Below, one piece after another: positions 42,094 through 51,625 of a DNA stretch of 64,000 nt. Each line of letters opens with the position of its first letter. Position 1 is the stretch's first letter. Origin of the DNA: Cytophagaceae bacterium (lineage in GTDB: Bacteria > Bacteroidota > Bacteroidia > Cytophagales > Spirosomataceae); assembly GCA_016722655.1 (NCBI GenBank), contig JADKIR010000004.1:2914001-2978000 (forward strand), given 5' to 3'. The notes below the pieces were generated by a model. The model did no database searches and was not told the DNA's origin. It saw only the letters and a program-made list of their open reading frames with translations. Both the position numbers and the translations under genes were made by a program.

Positions 42094-45000
42094 ATGAAGA
42101 AAATTCTTTTGGGAATGTTGTTGTTCCTATGGGTTATTGATTCCAAAGCTCAAACAAAAATCAATGCTTTGGTTTTTAGCAAGACAGCCGCCTTCAGGCA
42201 TCAATCCATTGAAGCCGGAAAAGTTGCCCTCACTAAATTGGCAAAGGAAAAAGGATTTTTGGTAAGTTTCACCGAAGATTCTGAACAATTTACCGAGCAA
42301 AATCTCAAAAAATTTAACGTTGTTATTTTCCTCAATACTACAGGAGATATCCTTGACGATGCTCAACAGAACTCCTTTGAACGTTATATTCAAGCGGGAG
42401 GAGGTTATGTGGGAATCCATGCAGCCACCGATACAGAATATGAATGGCCCTGGTACAATAAACTTGCAGGTGCATGGTTTCTGGATCATCCCAGCACTCC
42501 AAGTAATGTTCAGAATGGCAGATTTTTCGTAACCAAAAGAAATGAACTTACTGCCGGTATGCCCGATTCATTTGAGAGAAAAGATGAATTTTATAGTTTC
42601 AAAGATATTTCTTCAAAAATTAATGTTGTCGTAAAAATCGATGAGAAATCATATATAGGTGGCAAAAATGGTGATGACCATCCCATTAGCTGGTATCATG
42701 AATTTGACGGAGGGAGGTCTTTTTATACTGCCATGGGGCATACCGATGAAACTTATTCCGAGCCAATTTTTCTCAATCATATATATGCAGGGGTGGTTTA
42801 TGCTGCCGGTGGGGTAGCACCAAAACCGGTCGATTTTACAAAATCCAGACCGGAAGAAAATCGCTTCACTAAAGTTATACTGGAGGAAAAATTGGATGAG
42901 CCTATGGAATTGTCATTACTTGATAAAGACCGGGTTTTATTTATTCAGAGAAAAGGGGAAGTCAGACTTTATAATACCAAAACGAAAAAGCTGAAAACGA
43001 TAGCAAAAATTCCGGTGAGCTTAAAATATATCAGTGCTGATGGAAAAGAATCTGTAGCAGAAGATGGTACTCTTGGTTTAAATAAAGATCCCAATTTTGC
43101 AATAAATAGCTGGGTTTATATGTATTATTCTTCTACAAAAGGCACATACAATGTCCTTTCAAGGTTTACAATGAAAGGCGATGAGATTCTTCTCACTTCA
43201 GAAAAAGAAATACTGAAAGTAGAAACCCAAAGGCAGGAATGCTGCCACACAGGAGGATCCATTGCCTGGGATAAAGCGGGAAATTTGTACCTTTCTACTG
43301 GTGATAACACCAATCCCCATGGCTCTGATGGGTATAGCCCCAGCGACGAAAGACCGGGTCGTAGTCCCTGGGATGCTCAAAAGTCTTCGGCCAATACCAA
43401 CGATCTGAGAGGTAAAATACTCAGAATCAAGCCTCAGACCGATGGTACTTATACGATTCCTGAAGGGAACTTGTTTCCCAAAGGTACTCCAAAGACCCGA
43501 CCTGAAATCTATACGATGGGTCACAGAAACCCATTCAGAATTTCTATTGACCAGCATACCGGATATTTGTATTGGGGTGATGTGGGTCCTGATGCCTCAA
43601 AATCTGATGAAAAACGTGGTCCGGCAGGGCATGACGAAGTGGGACAAGCTCGCAAAGCCGGAAATTTTGGCTGGCCCCATTTTGTAGGTGATAATAAGGC
43701 TTATTTTAAATATGACTTTGAAAATAAAAAGACTTTGGAACTTTGGGATTCCCATGCTCCCAAAAACACATCGCCAAATAATACCGGTATTGAAATTCTT
43801 CCTCCAGCCCAAAATGCCTTTGTTTGGTATCCTTATGGCGACTCCAAAGAGTTTCCTTTAGTGGGTAATGGAGGCCGAAATGCCATGGCTGGGCCGGTTT
43901 TTTATGCTTCTGATTTCAAAACAGCAGCCAGACCTTTCCCAAAATATTATGATGGTAAATTTCTGGAATATGACTGGATGAGAGGCTGGATTATGGCGGT
44001 AACTATGGATAAGGAGGGTAATTTAATTTCCCAGGAAAGATTTATGCCTAACTATAAATTCTCAAATCCTATGGATATGGAATTTGCCTCCAATGGCGAT
44101 TTATATATGCTGGAATATGGAACAGGTTGGTTTACAGCCAATGATGATGCCCGATTGATCAGAATAGAATACAATGGGGGAAATAGAAAGCCTCAAATAC
44201 AGATGGCTGCCAACCAGCCAGGGGGTGCAATTCCATTTAATTTAAAACTGACATCAAAAGGAACCACCGATGCCGATGGAGATCCACTGAAATACACATG
44301 GAAAATTTCTTCTGTTAATGGTTATTCCAGAATTTTATATACTCCAGACGCCAATGTCACGCTTTCAAAAGAAGGAATTTATAAAGTTACCCTAACTGTC
44401 AATGACGGGAAAGGAGGTACCAATAGTCAGGCAATTGAAATTTCAGCCGGAAATGAACCACCTGTTTTGAGTTTAGAAATGCCGGAAAGTAATAAGTCAT
44501 TTTTTGTGCCCAACCGCTCTTTTGCCTATGACATAAAAGTGACCGACAAAGAAGACGGGGAATTGGGTGCAGGAATAGACCCTGAGAATGTTGCTGTGAA
44601 TATTGATTATCTTTCAGAAGGTTTCGATAAAAACATGATTGCAATGGGTCATCGGTCAGCTGATGAAAACTCCGCATTCTCAAAAGGCAGGAAACTCATT
44701 GAAGCCAGCGATTGTATGGCTTGTCATAAAAAAGACAGTAAATCTATAGGGCCTTCCTATCGTCAGGTTTCGGAGAAATATAAGGGAAACAATGCTGCTC
44801 TTGAGACTCTGACCAAAAAGATTATTTCAGGAGGTAGCGGTGTTTGGGGTGAGACTGCTATGGCTGGTCATCCACAGCTTGCCACTGCTGATGCGGCTGA
44901 AATGGTCCGATATATACTTAATGTTGCCAATGAAAAACCAAAAGAGAAAGGCCTACCCATTAAAGGAACCTATAATGCAAAAGTACCCTCAGGAGACAAA

Positions 45001-45849
45001 GGGAAAGGGGTTTATATTCTTAGGGCTGCCTATGAAGATCAGGGTGCCAATGGAATACCGGCAATGAAATCGGAAAAAAGTTTTATTTTGAAAAATGCAA
45101 AACTTGATGCCCACGGTTTTGATGAATATGCCGAAATCAACAAAATGTCATTCGGAGGTAACAATCTGGCAATTCCAAAACATGCATCATACATGGTTTT
45201 GAAACAGGTTGATCTACAGGGGATTACAGAGTTGGTTCTTTTTGTTACAGCTCCAAAACCTCAACTTAATGCTGCCGGTGGAAAGGTAGAACTAAGAATC
45301 GGTGGGCCAAAAGGCAAGAAAATTGGGGAGTCGGTCTTGCTGGAACCTTCCGAAAAAATGGACTTTACACCTAAACCATTATCTGTTTCAATCAATGCGG
45401 ATGTTTCCAAAGATCAAATGCAGGATATATATGTAGTATTTGTAAACCCAACGGCTGAGCTTAATTCATTAATGATAGTGATGGGTGCTGAGGTAAAATT
45501 GGTAGAAAGTGGAATTCCCTTGACTGAAACTCCAAAGGAAAGTAATGATGCCGACTTTTTCGTTGGAAAATGGGCAGCAAAAATGATTGGAACTCCGGAA
45601 GGTGACGTAGATATTTCACTGGAAATAAAGCGTGAAGATGGCAAACTTACCGGTACCATGACTTCCAAAATGCAGGGGGACAAAGTCCTGCCGTTAGATA
45701 AAATTGAAGAAGAAAATACCGAAAAAATTAAAGCATTTTTCACTACTAATGGTATGAATATCAATATGTTATTGGAGAAAGAAGATGCAGATAATTTTAC
45801 AGGTAAATTAATGGGCATGTTTGAGGTTAAAGGGAGTAGATTAAAATAA
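42094..45849 (+). CDS. ThuA / PQQ-type sugar dehydrogenase / PKD / cytochrome c fusion protein
   Basis: A 1251-residue exported protein. The signal peptide is residues 1-19. The ThuA trehalose-utilisation-like domain spans ~22-240 (VFSKTAAFRHQSIEAG, GGGYVGIHAATDTEYEWPWY, HTDETYSEP). A glucose/sorbosone dehydrogenase beta-propeller follows at ~255-700 (EDGTLGLNKDPNF, GSIAWDKAGNLYLSTGDNT, MGHRNPFRISID, GHDEVGQ). A PKD domain is at ~710-795, and a class I cytochrome c at ~860-945 has heme motif C874-M-A-C877-H878 with a probable Met ligand in ETAMAG. A beta-sandwich CBM6-like module is at ~955-1140. The last 100 residues (1152-1251) are a GKW-type domain also found alone in the next gene. It probably oxidises a sugar in the periplasm and passes electrons to the attached heme. 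A palindrome and promoter lie upstream. Confidence 0.92.
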   Translation: MKKILLGMLLFLWVIDSKAQTKINALVFSKTAAFRHQSIEAGKVALTKLAKEKGFLVSFTEDSEQFTEQNLKKFNVVIFLNTTGDILDDAQQNSFERYIQAGGGYVGIHAATDTEYEWPWYNKLAGAWFLDHPSTPSNVQNGRFFVTKRNELTAGMPDSFERKDEFYSFKDISSKINVVVKIDEKSYIGGKNGDDHPISWYHEFDGGRSFYTAMGHTDETYSEPIFLNHIYAGVVYAAGGVAPKPVDFTKSRPEENRFTKVILEEKLDEPMELSLLDKDRVLFIQRKGEVRLYNTKTKKLKTIAKIPVSLKYISADGKESVAEDGTLGLNKDPNFAINSWVYMYYSSTKGTYNVLSRFTMKGDEILLTSEKEILKVETQRQECCHTGGSIAWDKAGNLYLSTGDNTNPHGSDGYSPSDERPGRSPWDAQKSSANTNDLRGKILRIKPQTDGTYTIPEGNLFPKGTPKTRPEIYTMGHRNPFRISIDQHTGYLYWGDVGPDASKSDEKRGPAGHDEVGQARKAGNFGWPHFVGDNKAYFKYDFENKKTLELWDSHAPKNTSPNNTGIEILPPAQNAFVWYPYGDSKEFPLVGNGGRNAMAGPVFYASDFKTAARPFPKYYDGKFLEYDWMRGWIMAVTMDKEGNLISQERFMPNYKFSNPMDMEFASNGDLYMLEYGTGWFTANDDARLIRIEYNGGNRKPQIQMAANQPGGAIPFNLKLTSKGTTDADGDPLKYTWKISSVNGYSRILYTPDANVTLSKEGIYKVTLTVNDGKGGTNSQAIEISAGNEPPVLSLEMPESNKSFFVPNRSFAYDIKVTDKEDGELGAGIDPENVAVNIDYLSEGFDKNMIAMGHRSADENSAFSKGRKLIEASDCMACHKKDSKSIGPSYRQVSEKYKGNNAALETLTKKIISGGSGVWGETAMAGHPQLATADAAEMVRYILNVANEKPKEKGLPIKGTYNAKVPSGDKGKGVYILRAAYEDQGANGIPAMKSEKSFILKNAKLDAHGFDEYAEINKMSFGGNNLAIPKHASYMVLKQVDLQGITELVLFVTAPKPQLNAAGGKVELRIGGPKGKKIGESVLLEPSEKMDFTPKPLSVSINADVSKDQMQDIYVVFVNPTAELNSLMIVMGAEVKLVESGIPLTETPKESNDADFFVGKWAAKMIGTPEGDVDISLEIKREDGKLTGTMTSKMQGDKVLPLDKIEEENTEKIKAFFTTNGMNINMLLEKEDADNFTGKLMGMFEVKGSRLK

Positions 45850-45888
45850 TTTATAAGCGATTTTTTAATATTTAAAACTATATTTTTT

Positions 45889-46269
45889 ATGAGAAAAGTA
45901 AATATTGTTGTACCAGTTTTAGTTGTTTTAACTCTTTTAAGTAGTTTCATTCAGGCAGATGATTATTTTCTGGGGAAATGGGAAATTATGGTAGCCGGTA
46001 CCCCGAATGGAGACATCAAATTTGCCACTGATTTGCAAAGAAAAGAGGGTAAATTATTTGGAGAACTTACTATTCCAGCAGACCCAAATGCACCGGCCAT
46101 TCCTATTACGAATATTGAAGAAGGAACCGACAAAATCACAATTTATTTTTCGGCACAAGGATATGACTTGAATTTGGACCTTGAAAAAGTCGATCAGGAC
46201 AACCTGAAAGGCACTTTGATGGGAATGTTTGATTCCAAGGCTGTGAGAGTAAAAGTAAAAACTGATTAA
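45889..46269 (+). CDS. Secreted stand-alone GKW-type domain, paralogue of the preceding protein's C-terminus
   Basis: 126 residues with signal peptide MRKVNIVVPVLVVLTLLSSFIQA. The mature ~103 residues align over their full length with residues 1152-1251 of the protein encoded just upstream: DxFxGKW, GTPxGD, RxEGKLxG, IEExTxKI, LEKxDxDNxxGxLMGMF occur in the same order and spacing. This indicates a local duplication with domain release (or capture). It lies 39 bp downstream in the same direction and is closed by a terminator, so it is probably co-transcribed. Function unknown; a binding role beside the oxidase is possible. Confidence 0.8.
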   Translation: MRKVNIVVPVLVVLTLLSSFIQADDYFLGKWEIMVAGTPNGDIKFATDLQRKEGKLFGELTIPADPNAPAIPITNIEEGTDKITIYFSAQGYDLNLDLEKVDQDNLKGTLMGMFDSKAVRVKVKTD

Positions 46270-46292
46270 ATTCCTTATTTTTAATTTTTCGG

Positions 46293-46326
46293 AAAAGCTA
46301 TCATTTATTTTTGATAGCTTTTTTTA
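46293..46326 (+). terminator. Terminator of the ThuA-fusion transcript
   Basis: A perfect 11-bp stem AAAAGCTATCA / TGATAGCTTTT (46293-46303 / 46312-46322) with an 8-nt loop and a T-rich tail, 24 bp after the stop of the small gene. Confidence 0.9.
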
Positions 46327-46488
46327 TTATTAGAGCATGAAAATATTAAAAAAAAATCGCAATTGTGTAAAACTATTCCTAAATATATATACTATTGGAA
46401 TGATTTTAGCGGTTAGTATTGTTAATAAATAAGAGTGTGACAGACTTAAAATAATAAGATTTATCCTGGTTTGGAATGTCCATATAAA

Positions 46489-46947
46489 ATGAATAGAATC
46501 CTGCTTATATTAATATTATTAAGTAACCTTACTTTCGGTCAAGCTCCTGCATGGACTTCAAGTGTGGCTGCAGGTACTCTCACAGAAGCCGGTTCTAATT
46601 ACTCTTTGACTCAAACCAGTGCTACAAATCAAACCACCATTTCCGTTTCAGGAATGTCAACTTTTACTACTTATTATGTTACAATCCATAAAATCGATTC
46701 TGATTGGAACTCAGGTTTGGCACTTTGGGCAAGGAGGAGTAACAATGGTACTGCTTCATCAGGATCAATTTCAGGAGGCACCAGCTTTATTCAATTAAGT
46801 AGCAGTCCTCAGTCTTTTTTTACAATGAGTTCTGGTTGGACTACTTCCAGAACAAACATTCAATTTCAATATCAGATTACTGGGATTTCAGTTCTCATTC
46901 CTGCCAAAACTCATACTACCACAATAGTGTACACACTAAGTAATTAA
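46489..46947 (+). CDS. Small secreted protein of unknown function
   Basis: 152 residues from ATG 46489 (MNRILLILILLSNLTFGQ, a signal peptide); the frame upstream to 46471 adds only six residues that spoil the signal. The mature part is rich in Ser and Thr with regular beta-strand alternation (NYSLTQTSATNQTTISVSG, GTASSGSISGGTSFIQLSS) and several aromatic positions. It resembles a single beta-sandwich module, but I recognise no family. It may be surface or extracellular. It stands between two terminator-bounded transcripts. Confidence 0.6.
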   Translation: MNRILLILILLSNLTFGQAPAWTSSVAAGTLTEAGSNYSLTQTSATNQTTISVSGMSTFTTYYVTIHKIDSDWNSGLALWARRSNNGTASSGSISGGTSFIQLSSSPQSFFTMSSGWTTSRTNIQFQYQITGISVLIPAKTHTTTIVYTLSN

Positions 46948-47145
46948 TTATCAATATTTAATAAATTTTACATAATTAAAAATCCTCTGTTTACTTAAAT
47001 TTTGTATTTTTTTAATACACTTTTTTGTATTTTTTCTGGAAAACCTTGTGTTATCAGGTTTTTTAAGGAAATTTTAAGGTGTTTTGTAGCAATTCTTTTC
47101 AATCCTGACGTTTGTTTTGCAACCGAAATAAAAAATCTGGTATTG

Positions 47146-47161
47146 ATAATCAATTGATTAT
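47146..47161 (+). promoter_or_regulatory. Perfect 16-bp palindrome upstream of rlpA
   Basis: ATAATCAATTGATTAT is exactly self-complementary and lies 29 bp before the rlpA ATG, in the expected promoter or leader zone. It is a candidate operator for an unidentified dimeric regulator. Confidence 0.5.
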
Positions 47162-47190
47162 GCAAGCCTCCACACATTAAACAATAATTT

Positions 47191-47697
47191 ATGATAAAAA
47201 ACAGAGTAACATTTAAATTAATCTTGTTTCTGCTAATCAGCAATTTGTCCTTTTCTCAAGGACTTGATTACAGGAAAACTTTCAAAGGTCTCGCCTCCTT
47301 TTATGCTAAAAAATTCGGTGGGAGAACGACAGCAAGTGGTGCTGTATTTAGTAATAATTTTTTTACTTGTGCTCATAAAACTCTCCCTTTTGGGACTTTG
47401 GTAGAAGTGACTAACCCCGATAATGGCCGAAAGGTAATCGTTCTGGTTAATGATCGGGGACCATATCATGGCGACAGAGTTTTGGATCTTTCACACCAGG
47501 CGGCCAAACAAATTGGCCTGGTAAATGACGGTGTGGCCAGAATCGAAGCCAAAGTATTGAAGAAAAAATACGGTTTCAATATTTTTACAGGTGAAATTCT
47601 CCAAAATCAACCATTTTTGCTTCGTGTTGATTCTCCGGACTACCATAAGAGACTATTCCTTCCTCAGGAGAGAGAGAATTTCGTGGTAAGAAGATAA
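47191..47697 (+). CDS. rlpA: RlpA-like septal ring lytic transglycosylase (double-psi beta-barrel)
   Basis: 168 residues with signal peptide MIKNRVTFKLILFLLISNLSFSQG. The DPBB domain shows GLASFYAKKFGGRTTASGAVF, TCAHKTLPFGTLVEVTN and VLVNDRGPYHGDRVLDLSHQAAKQIG, the RlpA core including the catalytic-region Asp and the NDRGPY loop. It lacks the C-terminal SPOR domain of E. coli RlpA. It has no lipobox Cys, so it is likely soluble in the periplasm, acting on peptidoglycan denuded of peptides. A 16-bp palindrome lies upstream; the gene converges on purL with only 16 bp between stops. Confidence 0.92.
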   Translation: MIKNRVTFKLILFLLISNLSFSQGLDYRKTFKGLASFYAKKFGGRTTASGAVFSNNFFTCAHKTLPFGTLVEVTNPDNGRKVIVLVNDRGPYHGDRVLDLSHQAAKQIGLVNDGVARIEAKVLKKKYGFNIFTGEILQNQPFLLRVDSPDYHKRLFLPQERENFVVRR

Positions 47698-47713
47698 ATA
47701 CCTTTTCTTTGAA

Positions 47714-50700
47714 TTATTCCTGGTTTTTGGTATCAATCCATTTTTTGGCATTAACAAATGCCTCCAGCCATGGGGTAACCTCATCGTTCCGGCCTTCGGG
47801 ATAATAGGCCCAATTCCATTGGAATGTCGAACGCTCAATATGTGGCATGGTAACCAGGTGACGGCCTGTATTGTCGCACATCATGGCCGTATTGAAGTCA
47901 GAACCATTAGGGTTCCCAGGGTATTCAGCATAGCCGTATTTTCCAACGATTTTATATTTATCTTCAGAATAAGGCAAATGGAATTTTCCTTCACCATGTG
48001 ATACCCAGACGCCAAGTGTACTACCGGCAAGGGTAGAAAGCATCACTGAGTTGTTAGCTTGCACAGTTACTGAAGTGAAAATACTTTCATGCTTATGCGA
48101 CTCATTATGATGCAATTTGCCGTGAATCTCATGCTCAGGGTTGATTAATTCCAACTCCATCCATAGTTGGCAACCATTACAAATACCTATTGAAAGGGTA
48201 TCTTCCCTTTTGAAGAAGTTTTTCAAAGCAATATTGGCTTTTTCATTGTATAAAAAAGCCCCTGCCCATCCTTTGGCTGAGCCCAAAACGTCAGAATTGG
48301 AAAATCCACCCACAGCCCCGATAAACTGAATGTCTTCCAGCGTTTCTCTTCCGCTGATAAGATCGGTCATGTGCACATCTTTAACATCAAAACCTGCCAG
48401 ATACATTGCATTGGCCATTTCCCTTTCCGAATTACTACCTTTTTCTCTGATGATGGCAGCTTTGGGTTTTTGAGATCCTTTGACTTCCGGTTTTTTACCT
48501 GTAAAATGTTGAGGAAAAGTATATTTCAAAGGTTGATTTTTGTAATTGGCGTATCTGGCATCTGCCTGGCCATTTTTGCTTTGTTTTTTATCCAAAAGAT
48601 AAGAAGTCTTAAACCATGTATCTCTAAGTTGATGATAATCAAGGCTTAATTTCTTGTGATCTTTTACGATTTCAATAGTTTTACCTGGAACTGGTGATCC
48701 TATTTTTACAACTTCAATGCCATTTTCTTTCAGTGTATTGGCAGCATTTTCTTTGGCTTGAAATACCAAACCAATATTTTCTGCGAAAAGAATTTTAACC
48801 AAATCTTTTTCCTCAAAACCACTCAAATCATATTTTGCTCCCAAATCAGTGTTCGAAAAACTCATTTCAAGAAGGGTTGTGATCAATCCACCACTTCCGA
48901 TATCATGACCGGCAGCGATTTGTCCTTTTTTAATTAAATCCTGAAACAGATTGAAAGCCTTGGCAAAGTAACCTGCGTCATTGATATCAGGAGCCGACTG
49001 GCCCACTTTGTTAAGGATTTGTGTAAAAGAACTGCCACCAAGTTTAAAGTCATCTTTAGATAAATTAAGATAATAAATATCCCCGGCATTTGGTTTTAAA
49101 ACAGGCTCCACGACTTTAGTGATGTCATCACAATGTCCGGCAGCAGAGATTATTACTGTTCCAGGGGCAATCACTTCGTCATTAGGGTACTTTTGCTTCA
49201 TCGAAAGGGAGTCCTTTCCGGTAGGAATATTAATTCCGAGTGCTATCGCAAACTCTGAACAGGCTTCTACAGCAGCATAAAGGCGGGCGTCTTCACCAGG
49301 GTTTTTGCAGGCCCACATCCAGTTGGCAGAAAGTGAAACCGACTTAAGTTGGTTTTCTAAAGGAGCAAAAACGATATTACTCAGGGACTCGGCGATTGCA
49401 TTTCTTGAACCCACAGCCGGGTCAATAATGGCCGTCCCGGTCGAATGCCCTATACTGGTAGCGATACCGTGGCCACTTTTGTAATCCAGAGCCATTACGC
49501 CCACATTGTTGAGAGGCAATTGTAATTCGCCTGCACATTGCTGTTTTGCCACACGTCCGCCCACGCAACGGTCCACTTTATTAGTAAGCCAGTCTTTGCA
49601 AGCCACAGCTTCCATTTGTAAAACCTGATTCAGGTATTTTTCAATATCATCGGCAGAATACTCTGGCTCAGAATAGGTGATTGGCTGCGTTTTGTCCTCC
49701 ATGATAAACTTAGGAGAGCTGCCAAACATATCCAAAATAGAAAAATCCATGGGTTTTATACCAGTGGTTTTGGACTCAAATGTGAATCTATGATTGCCGG
49801 TGATATCGCCCACAGTGTACATCGGTGACCTTTCACGGTCGGCAATTTGCTTCAAAGTATCAATATCATTTTCTCCGATCACCAAACCCATTCTTTCCTG
49901 CGACTCATTTCCGATGATTTCCTTGGCAGATAGGGTAGGGTCACCAATCGGCAATTTATCAAGGTCAATCAATCCCCCGGTTTCTTCTACAAGCTCTGAC
50001 AAACAGTTCAAATGCCCACCGGCACCGTGGTCATGTATCGAAACGATAGGGTTGTGGTCACTTTCTACCATACCTCTGATGGCATTGGCAGCACGTTTTT
50101 GCATTTCAGGATTTGACCTTTGCACTGCATTTAATTCTATTCCTGAGCCAAATTCACCCGTATCAGCAGACGATACTGCGGCACCTCCCATACCAATGCG
50201 GTAATTGTCACCCCCAAGTACTACCACTTTGTCTCCTACTTTCGGGGTTTGTTTTTTTGCCTGACTTTCTTTGCCATAACCAATGCCACCTGCAAGCATA
50301 ATTACCTTATCAAATGCCAGTTTACGTGAACTTTCCTGATGTTCAAAAGTGTAAAGCGAACCTGCGATGAGGGGCTGCCCAAATTTATTTCCAAAATCAG
50401 AGGCACCGTTAGAGGCTTTTATCAGAATATCCATCGGGGTCTGGTAAAGCCATTTCCTGGCTTCCATGCCATTTTCCCATGGGCGATTTTCCTCAAGTCT
50501 TGAATAAGCTGTCATATAAACTGCAGTTCCGGCCAAAGGAAGGGAGCCTTGTCCACCTGCTAATCTGTCCCTAATTTCACCACCTGACCCGGTAGCTGCA
50601 CCATTAAATGGTTCTACTGTGGTAGGGAAATTATGTGTTTCTGCTTTTACCGATATCACTGAATCAAATTCTTTTTCAGAATAAAAATCTGGTTTTTCAG

Positions 50701-51400
50701 CACTTTTTGGTGCAAATTGAGTCACTTTCGGCCCTTTCAAAAAAGCCACATTGTCTTTGTAGGCCGAGACAATGTCATTAGGGTTTTGTTCCGAAGTTTT
50801 CTTGATTAATTTGAATAAAGAAGAAGGTTTTGCTACACCATCAATTACAAAAGTGCCATTGAATATTTTATGACGACAGTGTTCTGAATTTACTTGTGAA
50901 AAGCCAAATACCTCAGAATCAGTAAGTTTTCGGCCAATTTTTTCTGATAATTTTTCCAAATATTCTACTTCCTCTGTACTAAGCGAAAGCCCCTCTTGTT
51001 GGTTATAAGCCGAAATATCTTCAATTTCCAGGATAGGCTCAGGTTTTTTATTAATGGTAAAAATTTCCTGATTTAAAACCGAATATTTTTGAGAAAGCAT
51101 TGGGTCAAAATCAGTTGATTCAGCTCCCACTTCAGTATATTCCTCAATTCTGATGATTCCCTCAATTCCCATATTCTGAGTAATTTCCACGGCATTGGTG
51201 CTCCATGGGGTTACCATGGTAGCTCTGGGGCCTACAAAAGTCCCGGTTAAACTCGCATTTTCGTCATTTAACTTATTGAAAATGTGCTCACTGGAGGTGT
51301 CAAATAACCAAAGTAGTTTTTTGATGTCCTCATCAGAAATATTTTTCAGTATCTGAACAGCATAAACGGTCTTTTGGGATTGCCCGAAGAAATGAATCAT
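47714..51400 (-). CDS. purL: Phosphoribosylformylglycinamidine synthase
   Basis: Fourth step of purine synthesis: FGAR + glutamine + ATP to FGAM. The 1228 residues are the long single-chain form. The N-terminal domain is at 1-~150, then the linker (LTDSEVFGFSQVNSEHCRHKIFNG). Two ATP-grasp-like (PurM-type) halves follow with KAETHNFPTTVEPFNGAATGSGGEIRD and ASIGHSTGTAIIDP / IPTGKDSLSMK. The C-terminal glutaminase (from ~985, KPKAAIIREKGSNSEREMANA) has the nucleophile Cys in SIGICNGCQ and a His/Glu pair in the SHGEGKF / PHIER region. A minus-strand -7 element TAACTTTG at 51440-51433 precedes it. No other pur genes are near. Confidence 0.98.
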   Translation of the reverse strand: MIHFFGQSQKTVYAVQILKNISDEDIKKLLWLFDTSSEHIFNKLNDENASLTGTFVGPRATMVTPWSTNAVEITQNMGIEGIIRIEEYTEVGAESTDFDPMLSQKYSVLNQEIFTINKKPEPILEIEDISAYNQQEGLSLSTEEVEYLEKLSEKIGRKLTDSEVFGFSQVNSEHCRHKIFNGTFVIDGVAKPSSLFKLIKKTSEQNPNDIVSAYKDNVAFLKGPKVTQFAPKSAEKPDFYSEKEFDSVISVKAETHNFPTTVEPFNGAATGSGGEIRDRLAGGQGSLPLAGTAVYMTAYSRLEENRPWENGMEARKWLYQTPMDILIKASNGASDFGNKFGQPLIAGSLYTFEHQESSRKLAFDKVIMLAGGIGYGKESQAKKQTPKVGDKVVVLGGDNYRIGMGGAAVSSADTGEFGSGIELNAVQRSNPEMQKRAANAIRGMVESDHNPIVSIHDHGAGGHLNCLSELVEETGGLIDLDKLPIGDPTLSAKEIIGNESQERMGLVIGENDIDTLKQIADRERSPMYTVGDITGNHRFTFESKTTGIKPMDFSILDMFGSSPKFIMEDKTQPITYSEPEYSADDIEKYLNQVLQMEAVACKDWLTNKVDRCVGGRVAKQQCAGELQLPLNNVGVMALDYKSGHGIATSIGHSTGTAIIDPAVGSRNAIAESLSNIVFAPLENQLKSVSLSANWMWACKNPGEDARLYAAVEACSEFAIALGINIPTGKDSLSMKQKYPNDEVIAPGTVIISAAGHCDDITKVVEPVLKPNAGDIYYLNLSKDDFKLGGSSFTQILNKVGQSAPDINDAGYFAKAFNLFQDLIKKGQIAAGHDIGSGGLITTLLEMSFSNTDLGAKYDLSGFEEKDLVKILFAENIGLVFQAKENAANTLKENGIEVVKIGSPVPGKTIEIVKDHKKLSLDYHQLRDTWFKTSYLLDKKQSKNGQADARYANYKNQPLKYTFPQHFTGKKPEVKGSQKPKAAIIREKGSNSEREMANAMYLAGFDVKDVHMTDLISGRETLEDIQFIGAVGGFSNSDVLGSAKGWAGAFLYNEKANIALKNFFKREDTLSIGICNGCQLWMELELINPEHEIHGKLHHNESHKHESIFTSVTVQANNSVMLSTLAGSTLGVWVSHGEGKFHLPYSEDKYKIVGKYGYAEYPGNPNGSDFNTAMMCDNTGRHLVTMPHIERSTFQWNWAYYPEGRNDEVTPWLEAFVNAKKWIDTKNQE

Positions 51401-51625
51401 TTTTTAGGAATTATCGGTTTGAAAATGCTTTACAAAGTTAGGTTTTTAGGTTAAGACCTGAAAAAATAAATTCCTGCTTTGAAGAAAAAAAGCAAAACAA
51501 ATTTTAGGTTTGGTTTTTTATTAGATTTATCAGAGAATTATTAATATTATTTCCGGAAAAGATTTGAAAAAGGTGTCATTAAAAGTGTTTTATTTAGTTT
51601 TGTATAAATTCAATATCATATTTCT

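Noticed and set aside
45414..45950. A 178-residue minus-strand open frame
   Set aside because: It is opposite the fusion-protein C-terminus and the start of the next gene, both of which are clearly real; the antisense product is low-complexity Ser/Ile/Leu-rich.
46948..47145. A short inverted T/A-rich stretch near 47000 as a terminator of the small secreted gene
   Set aside because: The GTATT/AATAC pairing is only five base pairs in a T-rich run and is not distinguishable from base composition.
49794..50204. A plus-strand frame within purL
   Set aside because: It is antisense to conserved PurL sequence with no recognisable protein.
51401..51625. A purine riboswitch or similar leader before purL
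   Set aside because: Only a -7 element and AT-rich DNA are visible. I find no paired P1-P3 layout or conserved riboswitch core.
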